From CAYUVF01 sp964448045 (GTDB lineage: Bacteria > Bacteroidota > Rhodothermia > Rhodothermales > Salinibacteraceae), in the NCBI GenBank assembly GCA_964448045.1, contig CAYUVF010000045.1:1-37664 (forward strand): a stretch of 37,664 nucleotides of DNA, read 5' to 3'. The notes beneath the pieces are model-generated. The model worked only from the letters and a program-made list of their open reading frames with translations, was not told where the DNA came from and made no database searches. Positions 15,775 to 24,100 of this stretch are shown here, in pieces; position 1 is the stretch's first letter, and each line of letters opens with the position of its first letter. Both the position numbers and the translations under genes were made by a program.

Positions 15775-15942
15775 ATGGCTGCTAAAGGCGATCGGATTAA
15801 AGTAACGCTCGAGTGCACGGAGGCGCCCGGCACGTCGCGGTACCATACGACGAAAAACCGCCGCAACACCTCAGACCGCCTCGAGCTGAAGAAGTACAAT
15901 CCTGTGCTTCGTAAGCATACAATTCACCGCGAGAAGAAGTAG
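15775..15942 (+). CDS. rpmG: 50S ribosomal protein L33 (bL33)
   Basis: A 55-residue basic ribosomal protein starting MAAKGDRIKVTLECTEA and containing SRYHTTKNRRNTSDRLELKK and a C-terminal HTIHREKK, all classic bL33 features. It lacks the CxxC zinc pairs of some L33 proteins (only one Cys), so it is the zinc-independent type. It follows rpmB by 31 bases and precedes the DUF4295 gene by 10. Confidence 0.95.
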   Translation: MAAKGDRIKVTLECTEAPGTSRYHTTKNRRNTSDRLELKKYNPVLRKHTIHREKK

Positions 15943-15952
15943 ATGAGGACCC

Positions 15953-16087
15953 ATGGCTAAAGGACATTCGGGCAAGATGGCGAAGGTCATCATTGCCGAG
16001 AAAAAAGAAAACGGGCATTATCGCTTCCGGCAAAAAATTGTCCCGCTTGATACGGTAGAAGACGAGATCAAGGCGGCGCGCAGCTGA
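15953..16087 (+). CDS. DUF4295 family small basic protein
   Basis: A 44-residue Lys-rich protein, MAKGHSGKMAKVIIAEKK followed by NGHYRFRQKIVPLDTVEDEI. The pattern KVIxxxKxxxxGxYxFxxKxVPxDxVxDxx matches DUF4295, a Bacteroidota family encoded directly after rpmB and rpmG. From memory, a Bacteroidota-specific large-subunit protein named bL38 was described in a Flavobacterium ribosome structure and may be this family; I could not verify that here. The gene position strongly suggests a ribosomal role. The start is ten bases after the rpmG stop, so the three genes are one operon. Confidence 0.85.
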   Translation: MAKGHSGKMAKVIIAEKKENGHYRFRQKIVPLDTVEDEIKAARS

Positions 16088-16166
16088 CGCATCGCTGCGA
16101 GATGAGGGCGGTATAGCGCTGGGCGATCCAGCCAGATGCCGCCCTTCCATGTCGACAACGACTTCT

Positions 16167-16241
16167 CGGGGCGTAGCGCAGTCCGGTTAGCGCACCTGCT
16201 TTGGGAGCAGGAGGTCCCCGGTTCAAATCCGGGCGCCCCGA
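16167..16241 (+). tRNA. tRNA-Pro(TGG)
   Basis: Acceptor stem CGGGGCG (16167-16173) pairs with CGCCCCG (16234-16240). The anticodon stem CCTGC/GCAGG (16195-16199, 16207-16211) holds a seven-base loop with anticodon TGG at 16202-16204. The T arm CCCGG-TTCAAAT-CCGGG is perfect. CCA is not encoded. Confidence 0.96.
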
Positions 16242-16327
16242 CCGGGGTTTGGGTTTCAGGTTAACACGTTCCAGGTTGATTCGCTTTAAACCTGCAAGCT
16301 TGCAAACCTGCAATCATGAACTTATCT

Positions 16328-16795
16328 GCGCCCGTAGCTCAGTTGGATAGAGCAGCGGACTTCACGTAGGAGCCCCTGTGCGGAAACAAAACGTGCAGGG
16401 TGGATGGTGCTGTATCGGGGAAGCCGTCCCCAGTGCCGAATTGCGAATGCGGAATGTCGAGGGGGAATTAGCTGAATCCCCTTTGACCTTCGGAAATCGA
16501 CATATCGTAACTCGGTCTTAGCCGGTAATCCCGAGGGAACCGGGAGCGTCGAAGGCACAGCCGAGGCGAATCTTTCGCAGCTGTGGGTACACGCTCCGAG
16601 CAGTCTGTATCCCGGCCTGCGAGGCCGGCAGGACTGTGCGGGACCTGTAGAGGCCATACGCACCGCGCCTGCAACGGCGAAGAGATGGTCCAGCCCACAA
16701 ATCCTGATGCGCGCTGTACGGCGTACCGGGGCGCGGCGCAAGCCGTAGCGGGGATGCTAATCCGCAGGTCGCAGGTTCGACTCCTGCCGGGCGCG
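16328..16795 (+). tRNA. tRNA-Arg(TCT) interrupted by a group I intron in the anticodon loop
   Basis: The 5' exon 16328-16362 gives acceptor GCGCCCG, a full D arm and anticodon stem GCGGA plus CTT. The 3' exon 16757-16795 gives CTAA, stem TCCGC, variable AGGTC, T arm GCAGG-TTCGACT-CCTGC, acceptor CGGGCGC and discriminator G. Joined, they form a standard tRNA with loop CTTCTAA and anticodon TCT (Arg, AGA/AGG codons). The intervening 394 bases are a group I intron, listed separately. The first anticodon base T is the last base of the 5' exon. No CCA is encoded. A tRNA finder without intron handling would miss this gene. Confidence 0.93.
16363..16756 (+). ncRNA. Group I self-splicing intron in tRNA-Arg(TCT)
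   Basis: The 5' exon ends in T and the intron ends in G, the group I rule. P1: the exon end GGACTT pairs with GAGCCC at 16370-16375 (one A-C mismatch), with a T-G wobble at the splice site. P10: TAG at 16367-16369 pairs with the first three 3'-exon bases CTA. P7: GGCCAT (16652-16657) pairs with ATGGTC (16685-16690). P8: CGCC (16666-16669) pairs with GGCG (16676-16679). The surroundings CTGTAGAGGCCATACGC and GAAGAGATGGTCCAGC resemble the R and S core elements of bacterial tRNA introns such as that of Azoarcus tRNA-Ile. No homing endonuclease gene is inside. A stretch near 16439-16460 (TTGCGAATGCGGAATG) looks like a genomic repeat inserted in a peripheral loop. Splicing is by transesterification with external guanosine. 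Confidence 0.9.
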
Positions 16796-16830
16796 CTTCA
16801 TTACCGATCAACTCCGTTCCGGCGAACCGG

Positions 16831-18015
16831 TCAGCGGTCTTTCTTTTTCTCGCTGGCCAGTTGCGTCCTCTTGTCTTCAGAAAATCGATCTATTCGTACA
16901 GGCCGTACGCCGACAGTGGAGAGGTCGCCTGCAGAAGTGGCTGCATCGGCGCGGCGCCATCGGCGATACCAGATCAGGGTGCCGGTGATGGAAAGCACTG
17001 TGGGGGACAGCCCGAGGAGCACGTAGAGCCACTGTCCTATCCGCCCAAACGCGCCGATGTGCAGCGGATACAGCAGGTGGGTGAGTCGCGCCCCGAGCGG
17101 GGCCGTACGAGCATCATCGACACGGGCAATGGTTTCGCCCGCGCCGACGTACACGAAGCTGCGTCCATGGGGATGCCACTCGGGCGGGGTGCGCATGCGA
17201 ACGGTTGTAAATCCTGCGGGCGAGGCCGTTACGTATACGAAGGAGGCCTCGGCTTCGGGGAGGGCCTGTTGCGCCGCATCGAGCGCCGTCTGGAGCGGGG
17301 GAGCGGTGCGCGTCGTGTCCTCCGTGGGCGGAGGGGGCGGCCACGGGGAAGAGCCGGTGGCCGTGTTCAGGAGCGACTGCGCCGAGCCGTAGAAGACGAG
17401 CCCGGCGCCCGTCAGGCTGACGAGCAGGACAAAGCCCAGGGTGTAAAATCCGCCGGCGCGGTGGAGGTCATAGTTTAGCCGCTTCCATCCGCTACGCCAG
17501 ACGATCTTCAGCGCCGCCTTGAGCGCCCGGAGGTGCCGCGGCCACCACAGCACGAGTCCGGTGAAGGAGAGCAGCACCAGCAGCAATCCGCTCCCCCCCA
17601 CGACGGTGAGACCCATCGTCCCCGAGAACAGGTAGACGTGGAGTTGATGGAACGTATTCATCCACCCCTCGTGGGCGCTGCGCCGGCCCAGCACCGTGCC
17701 GCGGTACGGATCGACGTAGACGTGCCCTTCGCCCGATTCCAGCCAGATGACGACCGGAGCGTCGGGGCGTGTCGGGAGCTCGATGGTGGACGGCGTAATG
17801 TCCGGGTGCTCCGCCCGCGCTGCGCGGACCGCTTCATCCAGCGACCTCTGTGATGGGTGCGGCGTCACCTGCATCAGATCCGGGCGGAGCCAGCGGTCGA
17901 GCGTGTCGCGAAAGACCAGCACGCTGCCGGTCACGCTCAGCACGATGATGAGCGCGCTCAGGGCAAGCCCCACCCAGAGGTGGATTTTGGAGGAGATCCA
18001 GCGAATCCAGGCCAT
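16831..18015 (-). CDS. PepSY-associated transmembrane protein of iron uptake type
   Basis: A 394-residue inner-membrane protein of the PepSY_TM (PiuB-like) family, found next to siderophore or heme receptors and thought to help release or reduce iron in the periplasm. The first helix after MAWIRWISSKIHLWVGL is followed by a PepSY domain with the hallmark GHVYVDPYRGTVLG, then NTFHQLHVYLFSGTMG and a second helix (GGSGLLLVLLSFTGLVLWWPR), then DLHRAGGFYTLGFVLL, and a last helix (LYVLLGLSPTVLSITGTLIW). Conserved His residues in HLWVG, FHQLH and LHRAGG are likely metal or heme ligands. It lies 24 bases after the TonB receptor on the same strand and is probably cotranscribed with it. Confidence 0.88.
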   Translation of the reverse strand: MAWIRWISSKIHLWVGLALSALIIVLSVTGSVLVFRDTLDRWLRPDLMQVTPHPSQRSLDEAVRAARAEHPDITPSTIELPTRPDAPVVIWLESGEGHVYVDPYRGTVLGRRSAHEGWMNTFHQLHVYLFSGTMGLTVVGGSGLLLVLLSFTGLVLWWPRHLRALKAALKIVWRSGWKRLNYDLHRAGGFYTLGFVLLVSLTGAGLVFYGSAQSLLNTATGSSPWPPPPPTEDTTRTAPPLQTALDAAQQALPEAEASFVYVTASPAGFTTVRMRTPPEWHPHGRSFVYVGAGETIARVDDARTAPLGARLTHLLYPLHIGAFGRIGQWLYVLLGLSPTVLSITGTLIWYRRWRRADAATSAGDLSTVGVRPVRIDRFSEDKRTQLASEKKKDR

Positions 18016-18039
18016 TACAGACAGCGTTGCGCGTGCGGA

Positions 18040-20400
18040 TTACCACGTCACGGTGTATGAGAGGCTCAGGTGGCGCCCGCGTCCCGGCGTGTACGAGGAA
18101 TCGAACGCAGGAAATTGGGAGCGGACTGGGAAGTAGTAGTTGTCGAACAGGTTCTCAATCCCGATTGTCAGCGCCCCGCGACCGACCTCGATCCGGCTCG
18201 ATAGATCGAAAATCGTGTATGGGGATACGCTGCCCTGGCCGTAGGCGGTGGAGTTGGGGAAGACATCACGGCTGCCGGAGTACAGCATGTGAAGACGGCT
18301 CGTCCATCCGTCCACTGGCGTCACCTCCACGTACCCGGTCAGCTTCTCGGGGGGAATGCGGTTGCCGGGCAGGGGCGTCTCGTAGCTGCCGTTATCGTCG
18401 GCGTCGCGCACGCCCTTCACCCAGGAAAACGTTCCGCCTACGGCCACCGGATCGGCTACCTGCACGTCGGCCGTGAGCTCCACGCCGTAGACGTGTTCGG
18501 GGGACCGCACGATTTCGAGGTCGGCGCCGTACGAGCTGCCCAGCTCGGAGGTGGTGTAGTAGCCCGTCGCGGTTGCGCTAAGGCGCTGCGTGCCCACGCG
18601 AACTCCCGTTTCGTAACTGTTGACGGTCTTAGCTTCCGGATTGAGGGCCTCCACCGATTCGGCCGTGGTGCTGCGCAGCACGCGTCCGATCTCGCTCACC
18701 GCGAATCCCTGCTGGAACGACGCGAAGAGATCGACCGGATCCGCAAGAGCAAACACAGCCCCCGCATTGAAGGCGAAGCTGTCGTAAGTCAGCGTGCCGC
18801 CCTCCACGTTGTTGCGCTGGTCGGGGGTGCCGTCGCCGTCCGTGTCGAACTGTGGCCGGAGCGTCGTGAAGTCTACCACATCGACCGACAGCGCCTCGTA
18901 GCGGGCACCGCCACGGAGCGTGAGGCGGTCGGTCAGCGGCAGACGGAGCTGCACGAACGGGGCCGCGCTGGTCTGCGTCATCTCCGGCGCGAAGGTGCGG
19001 CCATCCGTGATCGGTTGAGCGGTCCGGTCACGGAGGGCGTCCACGCCCCAGAGCACCTGACTCCCTTCCGTCCATCCGAGCGGCGTCGTCGCATCGAGGC
19101 GGAGGCCAAACTTGGTCGACTCAACGAAGCTCTGCCCGCCGCTGGGAATGAAGGTGGAGTACCCAAAGTACGTCTCGAAGTCCTGCACATAGGCCTGCGC
19201 CGATACCTGGCTGCCGATTAGGTCGCTATGCTCGTAGCGGAGCTGCCCGACGATATTGTCGGTGCCGGGATCCTCCGGAGGCAGTGTGCCGAGCTCCATA
19301 GTGGCTGCGGTCGGCGTGTCGCCGTACTCGCCGGGCTGGCGCCCATATTTCAGGTCCTGCCGGAACGAGTAGAAGTTGACGGAGGCGGACAGGTATTGCG
19401 ATTCGGTCACGAGGCCGCCGACCTTGCTGAACAGGCTAATCTCATCGGCACCCGCGAGGCCGCCTTGCCCGCGCGGGTCCTGCGCAATCAGGTTGCCGCG
19501 GCCGTCGTAAAACTGGCCCCAACTCTCGTAGCTGCCGCTCGCGATGAAGCCAACCCCATTTGTGCGGCCGGAGACCGACTGATGAATGCGTCCGGTAAAG
19601 CTCTCCGAAACGTCAGCCGAGGAGCCGCGGAAGCCCACCTCCGTGGTGGCCTCAAGGTCGGACGTGGGTTCCTTGGTAAAGATGTTGATGGCGCCGCCGG
19701 TGGCTCCATAGCCGTAGAGCGCGCTGGCTCCGCGCACCACCTCAATTCGCTCGATCGTTTCGGAGCCGGAGGTGCGCAGCGAGCGGGCGCCGTCCCGTAG
19801 CGGGGTGTTTTGGGGGATGCCATCGATCATGACGAACGGCGAGCGCCCGCGGAGCGTCTGGCCGAAGTTGCTGAGCGAACCGTTACTGGGCGCCAGGCCG
19901 GGCACGGTCTGCGCCAGCATATCGCCGAGATCGCTCGTTATGGCGCTCTGCGATTGCAGGTCCTGCGGGCCCAGAACGGACACCGACGAAGCGACGCTGC
20001 CGAGATTCTGCTGGGTGCGCGTGGCGCTCACAATGACCTCGTCCAGGCCGTAGCGCGTGGCGGCCAGCGCCATATCGACCGTGACCGATTCGCCCTCCGC
20101 AACGCGCACGGCCCGCGTCGCCGTTCGGTAACCAATTGCGGAGGCTTTGAGCTGATAGCGCCCGGTGCGGAGGCCCGTCAATTCGTACGTGCCATCGGGG
20201 GCAGTGGACGTGCCGTAGCGATCATCGGCCTCTGCCTGATTCGTCGGCGTGGCCACAACGTTGACGCCGGGTAGCGGCTCCCCCGCGCCATCCGTAACGG
20301 TACCGCGAATCGACTGCGCGGATGCCGGATCGGGGAAAAGCCCGACGCTCAACAATACACCGACAATGCCGAGGAGAATGCGGGTTCGGAAGGTAGCCAT
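18040..20400 (-). CDS. TonB-dependent outer-membrane receptor, probable siderophore/iron receptor
   Basis: A 786-residue outer-membrane protein. The signal peptide ends at about PASAQS (residue 29). Residues 30-110 form a carboxypeptidase-regulatory-like domain (IRGTVTDGAGEPLPGVNV), typical of this phylum. A TonB-box-like DEVIVSATR starts the plug domain (about 115-240; SDLGDMLAQTVPGLAPSNG and VVRGASALYGYGATGGAINI). The rest is a 22-strand-type barrel ending in LSLSYTVTW, with an aromatic last residue as needed for outer-membrane insertion. The plug and the PepSY partner downstream point to siderophore uptake; the ligand is unknown. The palindrome GTCTAA-N7-TTAGAC 67-85 bases upstream may be its operator. 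Confidence 0.92.
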   Translation of the reverse strand: MATFRTRILLGIVGVLLSVGLFPDPASAQSIRGTVTDGAGEPLPGVNVVATPTNQAEADDRYGTSTAPDGTYELTGLRTGRYQLKASAIGYRTATRAVRVAEGESVTVDMALAATRYGLDEVIVSATRTQQNLGSVASSVSVLGPQDLQSQSAITSDLGDMLAQTVPGLAPSNGSLSNFGQTLRGRSPFVMIDGIPQNTPLRDGARSLRTSGSETIERIEVVRGASALYGYGATGGAINIFTKEPTSDLEATTEVGFRGSSADVSESFTGRIHQSVSGRTNGVGFIASGSYESWGQFYDGRGNLIAQDPRGQGGLAGADEISLFSKVGGLVTESQYLSASVNFYSFRQDLKYGRQPGEYGDTPTAATMELGTLPPEDPGTDNIVGQLRYEHSDLIGSQVSAQAYVQDFETYFGYSTFIPSGGQSFVESTKFGLRLDATTPLGWTEGSQVLWGVDALRDRTAQPITDGRTFAPEMTQTSAAPFVQLRLPLTDRLTLRGGARYEALSVDVVDFTTLRPQFDTDGDGTPDQRNNVEGGTLTYDSFAFNAGAVFALADPVDLFASFQQGFAVSEIGRVLRSTTAESVEALNPEAKTVNSYETGVRVGTQRLSATATGYYTTSELGSSYGADLEIVRSPEHVYGVELTADVQVADPVAVGGTFSWVKGVRDADDNGSYETPLPGNRIPPEKLTGYVEVTPVDGWTSRLHMLYSGSRDVFPNSTAYGQGSVSPYTIFDLSSRIEVGRGALTIGIENLFDNYYFPVRSQFPAFDSSYTPGRGRHLSLSYTVTW

Positions 20401-20794
20401 GAGTCAGGAAGGCGGTAGGGTCGATGCAAGGAAAAATGCGTATGTGCCGGACAGACCGGACTCAACGTCTAATTACTATTTAGACTGATTACAGATAGCG
20501 TAATTATAAATCACGGAATGGGGATTCGGATATGCAAGGGAGATCGCCGCGATGAACATAAAGACCGTGCGAACCGCTGCAAAGGAGGAGGCCTGCAGAA
20601 GGAAAGCAGGCGGGGAGCGGCTGTGGAAGTCCGTATGAAAGACGAATCGGATTCCGGCTTGCACGAGAACCTGCCGGAAGGTAGGTTGTATATGCTCGCC
20701 CAAACATTGAACTTGGACGTTGCTGAAAAGGGATTTCGTCGTTCCTTCAGCAAATACGAAAGCAGCTGTAAGTGCCTACGTCCGAAGGACCTAC
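20401..20794. other. Intergenic region between the TonB receptor and tRNA-Cys
   Basis: 394 bases. The first 110 bases contain the leader and an A/T-rich promoter area of the TonB receptor (20465-20515). From 20518 a frame of 93 codons is open on the plus strand, but it has no recognisable family and runs into the tRNA, so I do not call it a gene. No riboswitch was recognised. Confidence 0.5.
20467..20485. promoter_or_regulatory. Possible operator palindrome upstream of the TonB receptor
   Basis: GTCTAA (20467-20472) and TTAGAC (20480-20485) form a perfect six-base inverted repeat with a seven-base spacer, lying 67-85 bases upstream of the TonB receptor start in an A/T-rich area. The size resembles operators of DtxR- or Fur-type metal regulators, but it does not match the Fur consensus. 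Inference only. Confidence 0.4.
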
Positions 20795-20865
20795 GGTGAC
20801 GTGGCCGAGTGGTTAGGCAGAGGCCTGCAAAGCCTTGTACGGCGGTTCGAATCCGCCCGTCACCT
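20795..20865 (+). tRNA. tRNA-Cys(GCA)
   Basis: Acceptor GGTGACG (20795-20801) pairs with CGTCACC (20858-20864), with discriminator T as expected for Cys. The anticodon loop CTGCAAA gives GCA. The T arm GGCGG-TTCGAAT-CCGCC is perfect. CCA is not encoded. Confidence 0.95.
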
Positions 20866-20881
20866 CCCTTATCAGTCTTTG

Positions 20882-20923
20882 AGCCGATCTGGCCTGTCTC
20901 GGCCGGGTCGGCTTTTCTTTTTT
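20882..20923 (+). terminator. Terminator of tRNA-Cys
   Basis: A 13-pair stem (20882-20894 with 20901-20913, two T-G wobbles) with a six-base loop, followed directly by TTTCTTTTTT. It is a strong intrinsic terminator 16 bases after the tRNA. Confidence 0.88.
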
Positions 20924-21073
20924 CGCCGGAGAAAGAAGCTGGTCTACGCCCCGGTTTGCTGATATCGTTTGGCAGTCTGGATCCTCCATATGTTACAAAT
21001 GGAGATCCGCAGATCTCGTAGTTTAAACGCCTACGGTTTCCTCTGCTGTACTTCAACGCAGCGCGCGCTTTCG

Positions 21074-21098
21074 ACCTTGCGCACTGCGCAAGGTTTTT
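21074..21098 (+). terminator. Intrinsic terminator or attenuator just upstream of the hybrid regulator
   Basis: ACCTTGCGC (21074-21082) and GCGCAAGGT (21086-21094) form a perfect nine-pair stem with a three-base loop, followed by a T-run. It ends only about 27 bases before the proposed start of the hybrid regulator at 21125, so it may act as an attenuator in that gene's leader. Confidence 0.75.
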
Positions 21099-21124
21099 CT
21101 TCGGCGCTTTTCCACGGCCTCGGC

Positions 21125-24100
21125 ATGCGATGTGCACTCCTCTTGCGGCTCGCGGCATGGACCAGCGCTCTGGTGCTCGCCGGTCTCGCGATGGCGCTAC
21201 CGGCCACGACCGCTACGTTGCAGGAGCATCCAGCGGAGGCGTCTCTCTTCCAGAATGATCCGAGCCGCATTGATACGGCCCGTGCCGCTAACCCGTACGT
21301 GTCGTTCCGCGTGCGGGAGTGGACGCTCAACGACGGCCTCCCTGTCCCCCTGAAACGGGTCGCCCAGACGCCGGACGGCTACCTGTGGATCACCACGTTC
21401 GACGGGCTCGTGCGCTTCGATGGCGTCCGCTTCACCCGCTACACCGCCGATAATACGCCGGCCTTTCGGGGTAACGACCTCCTCGGGCTATACGTGACGG
21501 ACGATGGTACGCTCTGGACCGGCGGCCGCGACGGATGGGTCTACCGGCTGCGCGATGGTGCGTGGACGGCGTACGATCTGACCAATATCCTTTTGCGCCA
21601 TTGGGTGCAGGGGTTTGCGGAAGATACCTCGGGCACGCTCTGGATGATGAGCACCGGGCCGGTCGCCGCCCGCTTCGATGGCACCACGTGGACGCGCGTC
21701 TCGCAGCCGACCCGCGACGTGTGGGCGCCCCTTGTCGCGGACGCCGAGGGCACGATCTGGACGCTTCTACCCGCCGAGGATGCGCCGGGGCACCCCGAGA
21801 CGCTCATCAATTCAGGCGTGGTGGCGCGGTGGAATGGGCAGCACTTTGTGCCCGTTCGAGACGATCGCTCGCAAGGCTTCGTCGCGACGCAGTACGGTCC
21901 GCTCTTTCACCGCGTGGATGACCCGGTACAGCCGGGCGCCCGCGGGGGTCGCACCCGCGTGGAGTTAACCCGCGCCGATGGCACCGTTCGCGGCTGGTTC
22001 GGGTCGGATGGCACGCCAGCCATTGCGAGGCTGGTCGATAGCGCCGGGCGCGTGTGGGTGCAGCGCATGGAAAACGGTGTGCTTAGCGTGATCACTGTAG
22101 AGCGCGACGGCGTGGAACTGGCTCGCATCGAGCCCTCGGGCGGAACCTGGGTCGAGCAGGTCTTCGAAGACCGGCAGGGGAACGTGTGGGTCCATTCGCG
22201 AAGTTCGGGCCTGCTACAGATCACCGAAGAGCCCTTTCGGCGGTTTACCACCAGCGAAGGGGCGCCCCGGTTTGCGCTCCGCGCCGTGCAGGTCCCCGAT
22301 GGCACCCTTCTCGTCAGCAGCGAGTGGGGCGTGCCGGGTCCCAACCTGGCTGCCATCCGTAGAGACAGCGTGACGCCTCAGACGTTTGTGCCGCGGTCCG
22401 TGCCGCCGTCTTTGCGCTCCAACATTGGTGAGGACGGCCGCGTGCGACTCGGCCACGTCACGACGGATGCGCAGGGGCAGCGCTGGGCCCTCGCGGGTCG
22501 CTACCTGCTACGGCTTGACGCGGGTGAGGCAAGCATCGTGTGGTCGACGCGCGGCCCCAACCTTTGGACGCTCCACACGGATTCGGTAGACGCCGAGGCC
22601 CTCTGGCTGGGCGCTACCAACGGCAGCGTGTATCGCTACGACCGCCGCCGAAACGCCGTGACGGATTCACTCCAGGCCACCGGGCGGGTGCATCACATCC
22701 ACCGCGGCTCGCAAGGGCGGATCTGGGTAGGGACCGAGAACGGGCTCTGGATGCACGCGTCCGGTGGCGCGCTCGTTCGCCGCGCGGAGGCCGCTGTCGC
22801 CGGGCACCCGGTGCGAGACCTGATGAACGGGCCACAGGGCGCCCTGTGGTTGGCAACCGCCGGCGGGGGCCTCGTCCGCCTCCACGATGGCACCGCGCAC
22901 ACGCTGGGGATCGACGAGGGCCTGCCGTCCAATCATCTCTCCGCCGTGGTGCGGGACAGCCTCGGCTTTTTCTGGCTGAGCGGACGCCAGGCGCTCTACC
23001 GGCTTCGGTATGACGACGTGCAGGCGGTGTTAGACGGCCAGCGCGACCGCGTCGATGTGGTGCATCTGCTCCCGTCCGCTGGCCACCTGGGATCGAGCAA
23101 CAAGCTGGCTGAGGTGGCTCGCGCCCGTGACGGGAGCCTCTGGTTTCCGTCGTTCAACGGCGTCACGCGCGTCGATCCGGCGTTCTACGCGCAGCAGTAC
23201 GACGAACCGCTTCCCGTCCACGTCGAGGCGCTGGACACGGGGCACGGCCCCGCTCCGCCCTTGACCGACGCCCTCCGCCTGCCCACAGGCGAGCGGACCC
23301 TCACCATCCAGTACACGGCACCGGACTTGCGGGCGCCCGCACTCGTTCGCTTTCGGACGCGACTGGAGGGCCGAGACGCAGGCTGGGTCGACCAGGGAGC
23401 GGCACGGCAGGTGACGTACGGCGGGCTATCGCCGGGCGAATATATCTTCCACGTCCAGGTGATGAACGGGGGTGGGGTGTGGCAACCGGCGGTTTCCATG
23501 CTGGCGTTCACTGTGCCGCGTCGGTTTACCGAGACATGGTGGTTCGCAGGGCTCTGCGCGTTGGGTCTCTTCGGGATCGGGGGGGTCGTGTACCGCGCCC
23601 GCGTACGATCGCTCAAAAAGCGCCAGCGTACCCTGAATGCACTCGTGGATGAGCGAACCCGGCAACTACAGGTGGAGAAAGAAACCGTCCTGGCGCAAGC
23701 GGATGCGCTCCGAGCACTCGACAACGCCAAGTCGCGCGTGTTTGCCAACATCTCGCATGAGTTTCGGACGCCGCTTACGCTCACCCTCGGCCCGCTCGAT
23801 GACCTGAAAGATGGGCTGTACGGATCGTTGCCCAGTCCCGTCATCGAACAGGTGGAACTGGCGCGGCGCAACGCCAGTCAGGTGCTCGACCTCATCAATC
23901 AGCTGCTCGATGTGGCCCGCCTGGAAGCCGGACAGGTGCAACTGCAGGCCCGCCCGGTCGACATCAATGCGTTCGTTGGGGCCGCGGCACAATCCTTCGC
24001 GCCGCTGGCCGAGCGGAACGCTATCACGCTGGCGCTGCATCGGCCCGATGCCGGCGCGCCATCCAGCGACGTCATCGTGTGGGCCAATCCGGAGCAGCTC

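Noticed and set aside
16322..16741. Possible endonuclease gene within the tRNA intron
   Set aside because: The minus-strand frames there have no LAGLIDADG, HNH or GIY-YIG motif; the sequence is explained by the ribozyme structure.
20518..20799. 93-codon frame before tRNA-Cys
   Set aside because: No recognisable family, highly charged composition, and the end runs into the tRNA.
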